Shown: positions 1 to 5,168 of the stretch, one piece after another | Numbering within the stretch: the stretch's first letter is position 1 | Layout of the letters: each line of letters starts with the position of its first letter | Assembly: GCA_947174225.1 (NCBI GenBank) | Contig: CAMWIF010000214.1 | Span: 1-5,168 of the forward strand | Direction of reading: 5' to 3' | DNA from: an uncultured Porphyromonadaceae bacterium | GTDB taxonomy: Bacteria > Bacteroidota > Bacteroidia > Bacteroidales > Muribaculaceae | Length of the DNA: 5,168 nt | Notes under the pieces: model-generated | What the model was told of the DNA's origin: nothing | Database searches by the model: none | Seen by the model: only the letters and a program-made list of their open reading frames with translations | Translations under genes and position numbers: made by a program

Positions 1-1271
1 TTATACACGAACACGACAATTGGACTGATTTCATATGGGACTCAGAGACGGTTAACACATTGCAACTTCAATCAATGTATCGTCTGGGCTATCTTAGTGG
101 ACGCATGGCAGCAATCGGTTTCGACAGTCAGCTGGCGGCTACAGTGGAAGCTGTCACAAACGATGTGGTTGCTTCATCTGAAATAGAAGGTGTTAGGCTT
201 GATACAGATGAAGTCAGAAGTTCAGTAGCTCGCAAGTTTGGTGTTTCATTACCTACAAGCAAGGATCCTACTCATTATGTGGAAGGTATAGTAGAGATGA
301 TGCTTGACGCAACTCATAATCAAAACAAGCTACTAACGGAAGAGCGACTCTATAGTTGGCATCACGCACTTTTTCCGAATAAAACCGATATTTCAGTCGG
401 TGCTTATCGTACTGACGAGATGTCAGTTGTGTCCGGTACATTAGGAAGAGAAAGGATCCATTATCGTGCTCCTTCTCCGGATCGCGTGCCTGTAGAGATG
501 GCTAATTTTATTAAGTGGATCAATAATAGTGATAATAAGGCTGGAATACTGAAATCCGCGATTGCACATCTTTGGTTTGTAAGCATACATCCATTTGACG
601 ATGGCAATGGACGGATCGGACGTGCTATATCTGATATGGTGCTGGCGGAATTGGACGGAGATGGAATGCATTTCTACAGCTTGAGTCGACAGATTTTGAA
701 AGATAAGAATCATTACTACAAGATCTTGGAAAGGACACAACGTGGTAACGGCGACATTACAGAGTGGCTTATATGGTATTTCAACGCCTTTATGGCGGCT
801 GTAGATGATTCTAACGCTATGTTGTCGCTTGTCTTACGTAAGGCAACTTTCTGGCACACTCATTCACAAGCTTCTATGAACAATCGTCAGAGGATGGTAA
901 TAAATAAATATCTTGATGGATATGATGCTAAACTGACAGCTAAAAATTGGGAAAAAATTGCAGGAGTATCCAAAGACACTGCGTTACGCGATATAGCTGC
1001 TCTTGTTAATCAGGGCATACTCCTTCCAACTCCAGGAAAAGTGCGTGATGTTCCTTATTCAATCAACTATACCAAGCCGACCCAGGGGAAATCTCCGTTT
1101 AGTAATATCCTTATAGAAAAAGTAGGTCAAGATAACTATATTACTGCACAATATAAAGATTCTATCTCCGTAAGAGACAGGATAAGCACTACAGATAAAA
1201 AGCGTTTGGAAGATGGTGAGATTACGATGCAAGATCTTCTATTCAAACATTTTGCCTACCTTCTTGAATAA
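1..1271 (+). CDS. Fic-domain protein (class II, DUF4172-type N-terminus, winged-helix C-terminus), 5' partial
   Basis: This is probably a Fic AMP-transferase (adenylylating target proteins from ATP). The frame stays open to the left edge from codon 3 (IHEHDNWTDFIWD), which matches the usual start of DUF4172 Fic proteins, so only a few codons are missing. Numbering the 422 visible residues from that codon, the catalytic loop HPFDDGNGRIGR is at 196-207 with every key position present: H196 as the base, D200 for metal, N202, R204 and R207. SSEIEG at 58-63 fits the (S/T)xxxE(G/N) inhibitory motif, and its place before the Fic core makes this a class II protein held inactive by E62. MSVVSGTLGRERIHY precedes the core as the likely target-binding flap. 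Residues about 293-355 look like a winged helix (KIAGVSKDTALRDIAALVNQG). The last 65 or so residues are unrecognised. It is an intact, probably cytoplasmic protein; its target is unknown. A 174-base gap separates it from the sigma gene, so a shared operon is not indicated. Confidence 0.93.
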   Translation, partial: IHEHDNWTDFIWDSETVNTLQLQSMYRLGYLSGRMAAIGFDSQLAATVEAVTNDVVASSEIEGVRLDTDEVRSSVARKFGVSLPTSKDPTHYVEGIVEMMLDATHNQNKLLTEERLYSWHHALFPNKTDISVGAYRTDEMSVVSGTLGRERIHYRAPSPDRVPVEMANFIKWINNSDNKAGILKSAIAHLWFVSIHPFDDGNGRIGRAISDMVLAELDGDGMHFYSLSRQILKDKNHYYKILERTQRGNGDITEWLIWYFNAFMAAVDDSNAMLSLVLRKATFWHTHSQASMNNRQRMVINKYLDGYDAKLTAKNWEKIAGVSKDTALRDIAALVNQGILLPTPGKVRDVPYSINYTKPTQGKSPFSNILIEKVGQDNYITAQYKDSISVRDRISTTDKKRLEDGEITMQDLLFKHFAYLLE

Positions 1272-1308
1272 ATAATAATTTGAGATTTGCCATAAAGCTC
1301 ATAATCGT

Positions 1309-1340
1309 ATTGACTTGCAAAGCCCTATTTTAAATATTTG
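1309..1340 (+). promoter_or_regulatory. possible Bacteroides-type promoter for the sigma operon
   Basis: The Bacteroidetes housekeeping promoter has TTTG near -33 and TAnnTTTG near -7. Here ATTG (1309-1312) lies 20 bases before AATATTTG (1333-1340), one mismatch in each box. Transcription would begin near 1347, leaving a leader of about 100 bases before the sigma gene. The 174-base gap is AT-rich, so a chance match is quite possible. A second -7-like TAAACTTG at 1367-1374 has no matching upstream box. No binding site for the cluster's own ECF sigma factor could be recognised. Confidence 0.25.
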
Positions 1341-1445
1341 ATTAATAGAACAGAGTTTGGGAAATATAAACTTGAGACAGCAGTTTTTATAGAAAAATAT
1401 GCATAGGGGGTTAGGAAAATCGGAAGTTTGGTTTTATATAGCTGT

Positions 1446-1934
1446 ATGATGACAGTAAATGACATAGAACAGCTATTTCGCAACAACTTCAAAGCTCTGT
1501 TGACTCTCGCTAACCGACTGATTCACGATGAGGAGTCTGCACGTGATATTGTACACGATGTATTCGCTTCACTTTTATCCGACTCCCCTGAATCCATTAC
1601 TAGTGCCTATCTTTATAATGGAGTTCGCTATGCTTGTCTGAATTATATCCGTAGCTTATCGGTTCGTCGTCGACTTTACCATCTGTATGCCTATGAGCTG
1701 AATGAGTCTGAGAATGAAATTCGTGTAGAGGATGAGGATGTGGCTTGGCTTAATAATGTAATCAAGAATGATTTATCGGAGCAGTGTCAAAAAGTTGTGA
1801 GACTCAGATTTACCGGCGGTCTCACATATAGTGAGATTGCAGAAGAATTGGCTATCAGTGAAATTGCTGTCTATAAACATCTGCGACATGCACTGGATGT
1901 ATTACGAAAAAAATTCAATGAATATGAAAGATAA
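1446..1934 (+). CDS. ECF-family RNA polymerase sigma-70 factor (FecI-like)
   Basis: This is an extracytoplasmic-function sigma factor that would direct RNA polymerase to promoters in response to the surface receptor encoded downstream. From the ATG at 1446 it has 162 residues, normal for the class. Region 2 spans about 8-78: the core-binding helix contains ARDIVHDVFASLL (32-44), and the -10-recognising part is LYNGVRYACLNYIRSL (56-71) followed by basic VRRRL. An acidic linker (86-98, rich in Glu and Asp) leads to region 4 at about 110-157, with CQKVVRLRFTGGLTYSEIAEEL and the helix-turn-helix ending AISEIAVYKHLRHAL. Adjacent ATGs at 1446 and 1449 are both possible starts; a TTG at 1428 would add six residues outside the conserved domain. 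No Shine-Dalgarno is visible, as is usual in this phylum. Its end overlaps the anti-sigma gene. Target promoters are unknown, but autoregulation of this operon is likely by analogy. Confidence 0.93.
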   Translation: MMTVNDIEQLFRNNFKALLTLANRLIHDEESARDIVHDVFASLLSDSPESITSAYLYNGVRYACLNYIRSLSVRRRLYHLYAYELNESENEIRVEDEDVAWLNNVIKNDLSEQCQKVVRLRFTGGLTYSEIAEELAISEIAVYKHLRHALDVLRKKFNEYER

Positions 1935-2565
1935 TACCGACAGATTTCTTGAAGCAATGGAACACCCTGAGCTTTTTTCTGATGCAGAACTTGCTACACT
2001 ATTTGAGGATCCCGAAACGAGAAAGCTTTATGACACTATGTCAAAGGCTGCTAACCTCCTCACTGAAACCACTGATACCGACATTGATGTGGAATGGAAT
2101 CGGTTTGTTCACAAACATCGGAAGAGGAGGAGACCCAATTTTCTTTTCGAGCGTCGTTCTGCCATAGTAGTTGCTACAATTGTCGTTTCACTTGCCGTTG
2201 TAGGTGCCACAATTGGGATAAGTCATTCGCTACAACATCCGGAGACAGATGAAACACTTGTACCTATACAACAGATTTCAGTAGCAGAATTACGTGTAAA
2301 AGATAGTGAGCAACCAAATGTTACACAAGATACTCTTCCCACGCCGAAAATCAAGGTATTCAAGGAGGAGAATTTTGAGCAGCTTATAAACCAAGTAGCC
2401 GAATACTACGGAGCCTCTGTGACATTTAGAACCTCAACTTCCAAGACACTGCGCCTCTACTTCAAATGGAATCAGTCGCAATCGTTGAGTGAGTTGGTAG
2501 AACAGCTTAATAGTTTCGCACATATCAATATTGTGCTTTATGAAAATATCTTAATCATAGAATGA
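1924..2565 (+). CDS. single-pass anti-sigma factor with periplasmic DUF4974/STN-like domain (reduced FecR type)
   Basis: This protein probably holds the upstream ECF sigma factor inactive at the inner membrane and relays the receptor signal. From the ATG at 1924 it has 213 residues. Residues 1-62 are a cytoplasmic helical segment (DRFLEAMEHPELFSDAELATL), the expected sigma-binding part. A basic stretch HRKRRRP (about 65-71) precedes one hydrophobic segment at about 79-100, placing the N-terminus in the cytoplasm. A polar linker (about 104-141) leads to a C-terminal domain at 145-213, NFEQLINQVAEYYGASVTF through YENILIIE, with the pattern of DUF4974, the C-terminal domain of Bacteroidetes FecR proteins. 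The FecR middle domain is absent: the linker is too short to hold it. An in-frame ATG at 1918 would add two residues; MKDNTDRF at 1924 looks like the family's usual start. The gene overlaps the sigma stop codon by 11 bases, suggesting translational coupling. The function is inferred from position and topology. Confidence 0.85.
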   Translation: MKDNTDRFLEAMEHPELFSDAELATLFEDPETRKLYDTMSKAANLLTETTDTDIDVEWNRFVHKHRKRRRPNFLFERRSAIVVATIVVSLAVVGATIGISHSLQHPETDETLVPIQQISVAELRVKDSEQPNVTQDTLPTPKIKVFKEENFEQLINQVAEYYGASVTFRTSTSKTLRLYFKWNQSQSLSELVEQLNSFAHINIVLYENILIIE

Positions 2566-2583
2566 TTTAATCGTAGATTTGAG

Positions 2584-5118
2584 ATGAAGAAAGTCATTTT
2601 ATGTATTATTGGCATATTTTATGCCATAGGGATGAATGCAGAGAAATTCAACTATCACTTTAATTCTGTGCCTCTTTCGGAGGCGTTAAGCCGTATGGCT
2701 GAAGAGAATCCGACTCTGAATTTGAATTTTATCTATGATGAGCTTGACTCTTACATCACGTCGGTAAAGATAGATAGTGATAATCTTTATGATGCACTGC
2801 GTAAGGCAATAGGTCTTAATCCTGTCTCAGTAATCAAAAAAGGTGATGCCTACTATGTGGAGGCATTACAACACGGAAAGTATGAGTATCACGGTAAGCT
2901 TATCGGAGCAGGTGGTGAACCCATTGCAGCTGCAACAGTTCTTCTGCTTGCCCGTAATGATTCCACAGTAATAACTTATGGCTTTTCAGATGATGAGGGT
3001 AGATTTAAGGTACCTTGCGATGTGTCTGGAGTAATCGGTAAGTTTACTTGTTTGGGTTATAAGCCCATTCAGCGTAATCTTGATGATTTTGCCGTGGGAA
3101 CGATTGTGATGAATGAGAATGTGATTCGTCTTAATCAGGTTATTATCTCTTCTGATCCTGTGATAAGAAAAATTGATAGGCAGATTATCACCCCTAACGA
3201 GCAGCAACGCAGAGTATCTTCAAACGGTATAAACCTTATTCTTGCCTTGAATCTGCCGCGTATATCGGTTAGTATGCTTAATAATACCATCTGTATTGAT
3301 GGTCAGGATGTCGTGCAGTTACGAATAAACGGTGTTGAGGTTTCCAATGAGGAAGTGCTCGCTTTAAACCCACGGGAAATCTTAAAAGTGGAGTATATCG
3401 ACAATCCGGGATTTCAATATGGCGGCGTAAAGGCAGTGATGAATTATATTGTGAAGTACCGCATGGCTGGAGGAAATATTAACGGAGACTTCACACAGGC
3501 AGCGAATTACGGTGGTTGGGGTGGTTATAATCTCGCTGCAAGATATAATACTGAGAAATCTATGTTAAGCGCAGTTGTGAATTTGGAACGGCGAGATAAC
3601 GACTGGATACGTGAGAATGAGGAGATTTATCATTTCACAGACAAGACTATAACTAATAGAGAAATCGGCTCCAAGACACCGTTTAAATACAATCAGCTTA
3701 AGACCTCACTTCGTTATGTTTGGCAGGAAGCTGACAAACAGATGTTGAGTGTTAATTTCAGAAATTATTATAAGGATGAACCTAATTCGTATGCTGATCG
3801 TAACAGTATACTCTACCAAGGTGAACAAGAGTACCGTATCTTTGACAATACTGCCACAAAATTAAATGTACCATCGCTTGACCTTTACTATCAGTTGAAT
3901 TTGCCGTATAGGCAGAAGCTTTATTTTGACTTGGTTGGGTCGTATCTTGACAGTCGTGACAGGCATAGATACCGTATGAATTTGGATGATGATGTAGTGG
4001 TTGATGCTTTCTATTCCGACATCGACGGTATGAAATGGTCGTTTTTTGGAGAAGGTATATATGAAAAGGAATTTAATTTTGGTGGATTAAGCGGAGGAAT
4101 ACGCCAACGGCAGGAATGGATGAAAAACATCTATTCCGGCAGTGAGAACCAAAAGGTGCAGATGAATTCTTCACAGACAAATGTCTATGCAGAGTTTCGG
4201 TCACGTCTGAAACAAGTAAACTACTCGGTAGGAATTGGAGCCTTGCGTACATACAGCGAACAGAGGGGACAACATCTTGAGAAATATATCTTCAATCCTC
4301 ATCTTAATCTTTCGTGGGGTGCAGTCAGAGGTTTGTTTGTACGTTTCAGTGGCGAAATATCGGGGTATGCCCCTTCATTGGCGGATTTAAGTTCTGTGAC
4401 ACGACAAATTGACGCTTATCAAGCACGTCGTGGCAATCCTGATCTTAAGGCGGTCACATATTACAGTGGACAACTGATGGCTAATTGGGATTTTTGTAAA
4501 TTTATGGGTATTGGCTCCATTGCTATCTACAATTACGACCACCGACCTGTGATGGAGCAAGATATTGTGGGGGAGAGTATGATTATCCGCACTATCGAGA
4601 ATCAACGAGGATTTCATCGCCTAAATTGGCATACGTGGCTTTTCATCAAACCGTATAGGGACTATGTTACGATAAGGTTCACTACACTTTACCAACGTTT
4701 TGTCAGTCAAGGGAGGAATTATACTCATACTCACTCAAATCTTGGCTTTTATGGTGAGATGTTTGCTTCGTGGCGCAACTGGTCATTTATGTTCGAGTTT
4801 ACCACGGCAAGCAATAATCTATGGGGTGAGACTTTGAGAATAGGGGAGCGTAATCATCAGTTTTCTATCAGGTATAACCGCCCTAAATGGAGCGCAGCGG
4901 TATGTGTCTACAATCCCTTTGAGAAGGAGTATAGACAGACGGTTGAAAATTTCTCGGCAATTGCGCCTTATAGGCAGACATTGTATTCTGACAATCTGAC
5001 AAAAGTGATACTGCTGAAACTCTCCTTTAATCTTGACTTCGGGAAGTCGCGTGGTAATGTCCGTCAGAAAATATCAAATGAGGATACTAATACCGGTATC
5101 GTATCCGGCTCTCGTTAA
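2584..5118 (+). CDS. STN-domain TonB-dependent-type outer membrane receptor (transducer)
   Basis: This outer membrane beta-barrel receptor probably both imports a ligand with TonB energy and signals its presence. It has 844 residues. A signal peptide (1-19, MKKVILCIIGIFYAIGMNA) precedes an STN domain at about 22-93 (FNYHFNSVPLSEALSRMAEE to GDAYYVE), the periplasmic signalling module of FecA-type transducers. A carboxypeptidase-regulatory-like Ig-type domain follows at about 100-180 (KLIGAGGEPIAAATVLLL, DDEGRF, CLGYKPI). The plug is at about 190-292, with NLPRISV, LRINGVEVSNEEVLALNP and VEYIDNPGFQYGGVKAVMNYI. The remainder is barrel, rich in alternating aromatic strands and ending ILLKLSFNLDFGK plus a polar tail, resembling the OMP_b-brl_3 type. 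No clear TonB box was found; IRLNQVIISSD (181-191) sits where a linker to the plug is expected. The ATG lies 18 bases after the anti-sigma stop, so co-transcription is likely. No SusD partner is seen in the window. The substrate is unknown. Confidence 0.93.
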   Translation: MKKVILCIIGIFYAIGMNAEKFNYHFNSVPLSEALSRMAEENPTLNLNFIYDELDSYITSVKIDSDNLYDALRKAIGLNPVSVIKKGDAYYVEALQHGKYEYHGKLIGAGGEPIAAATVLLLARNDSTVITYGFSDDEGRFKVPCDVSGVIGKFTCLGYKPIQRNLDDFAVGTIVMNENVIRLNQVIISSDPVIRKIDRQIITPNEQQRRVSSNGINLILALNLPRISVSMLNNTICIDGQDVVQLRINGVEVSNEEVLALNPREILKVEYIDNPGFQYGGVKAVMNYIVKYRMAGGNINGDFTQAANYGGWGGYNLAARYNTEKSMLSAVVNLERRDNDWIRENEEIYHFTDKTITNREIGSKTPFKYNQLKTSLRYVWQEADKQMLSVNFRNYYKDEPNSYADRNSILYQGEQEYRIFDNTATKLNVPSLDLYYQLNLPYRQKLYFDLVGSYLDSRDRHRYRMNLDDDVVVDAFYSDIDGMKWSFFGEGIYEKEFNFGGLSGGIRQRQEWMKNIYSGSENQKVQMNSSQTNVYAEFRSRLKQVNYSVGIGALRTYSEQRGQHLEKYIFNPHLNLSWGAVRGLFVRFSGEISGYAPSLADLSSVTRQIDAYQARRGNPDLKAVTYYSGQLMANWDFCKFMGIGSIAIYNYDHRPVMEQDIVGESMIIRTIENQRGFHRLNWHTWLFIKPYRDYVTIRFTTLYQRFVSQGRNYTHTHSNLGFYGEMFASWRNWSFMFEFTTASNNLWGETLRIGERNHQFSIRYNRPKWSAAVCVYNPFEKEYRQTVENFSAIAPYRQTLYSDNLTKVILLKLSFNLDFGKSRGNVRQKISNEDTNTGIVSGSR

Positions 5119-5149
5119 ATCATTATACCGATTCAGTATAAGGCATTAG

Positions 5150-5168
5150 ATGAAAACAAATACTATTT
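5150..5168 (+). CDS. probable start of the next operon gene, 3' partial
   Basis: An ATG at 5150, 31 bases after the receptor stop codon, opens a frame reading MKTNTI before the window ends. MKTN-type starts are common for exported or lipoprotein genes in Bacteroidales, but six codons cannot show a signal peptide. No terminator lies between, so the gene may belong to the same operon. Its product cannot be named. Confidence 0.45.

Noticed and set aside
60..62. TTG as the Fic start codon
   Set aside because: The frame is open upstream to the window edge, and the upstream residues match the usual DUF4172 N-terminus, so the true start lies just outside.
441..740. Antisense open frame inside the Fic gene
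   Set aside because: It lies wholly opposite the conserved Fic core and has no recognisable domain; the other antisense frames at 2986-3207 and 4387-4617 were rejected for the same reason.
1281..1301. Hairpin TGAG/CTCA after the Fic stop codon as a terminator
   Set aside because: The stem is only four base pairs with a 13-base loop and no following T run.
1404..1414. G-rich run in the sigma leader as a structural or regulatory element
   Set aside because: There is a single run of five Gs plus one GG; this is too few for a quadruplex and no repeat or partner sequence was found.
1428..1430. TTG start for the sigma factor
   Set aside because: It adds six residues (MVLYSC) before the sigma domain with no similarity support; two ATG codons lie at 1446 and 1449 just before the conserved region.
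1831..1923. Longer anti-sigma start at ATG 1831
   Set aside because: It would overlap about 100 bases of the sigma region-4 coding sequence, and the added residues look like an out-of-frame reading; the family-like N-terminus starts at 1924.
1949..2167. Small frame inside the anti-sigma gene
   Set aside because: It is an out-of-frame reading of the anti-sigma coding region with no independent support.
2574..2581. TAGATTTG, an exact match to the Bacteroides -7 box before the receptor
   Set aside because: It ends two bases before the receptor ATG, so transcription would begin at or inside the start codon, and no TTTG box lies at the right distance upstream. Probably chance.

Overview
The window reads as part of a Bacteroidales chromosome (Bacteroides, Prevotella or Muribaculaceae-like; the genus cannot be fixed by eye). 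The evidence is the AT-rich composition, starts without clear Shine-Dalgarno sequences, a possible Bacteroides-type promoter, and a cell-surface-signalling cassette of a type common in that order. All genes lie on the + strand. No tRNA, rRNA, CRISPR array, insertion sequence or convincing terminator was seen.

Bases 1-1271 hold a Fic-domain protein with an N-terminal DUF4172-type region. It lacks only its first few codons at the left edge. It has an intact catalytic HPFDDGNGRIGR motif, an N-terminal inhibitory SSEIEG motif (class II Fic), a C-terminal winged-helix region, and a tail of about 65 residues that I do not recognise. It is probably an AMP-transferring enzyme or regulator and appears separate from the genes downstream.

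Bases 1272-1445 are intergenic and carry at most a weak promoter for the next cluster.

Bases 1446-5118 form a compact operon: an ECF sigma factor, a one-pass anti-sigma factor overlapping it by 11 bases, and, 18 bases later, an 844-residue TonB-dependent-type outer membrane receptor with an N-terminal STN signalling domain. By analogy with FecI/FecR/FecA and PupI/PupR/PupB, ligand binding at the receptor would be passed from its STN domain to the periplasmic end of the anti-sigma factor, releasing the sigma factor. The anti-sigma factor is a reduced form: its periplasmic part is little more than an STN-like (DUF4974-type) domain that resembles the receptor's own STN domain. The ligand cannot be read from the sequence. 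An ATG at 5150 probably begins a fourth gene that runs off the right edge and could be the best clue to it.

I see a recognisable signalling architecture with some unusual details, not a clearly new system.
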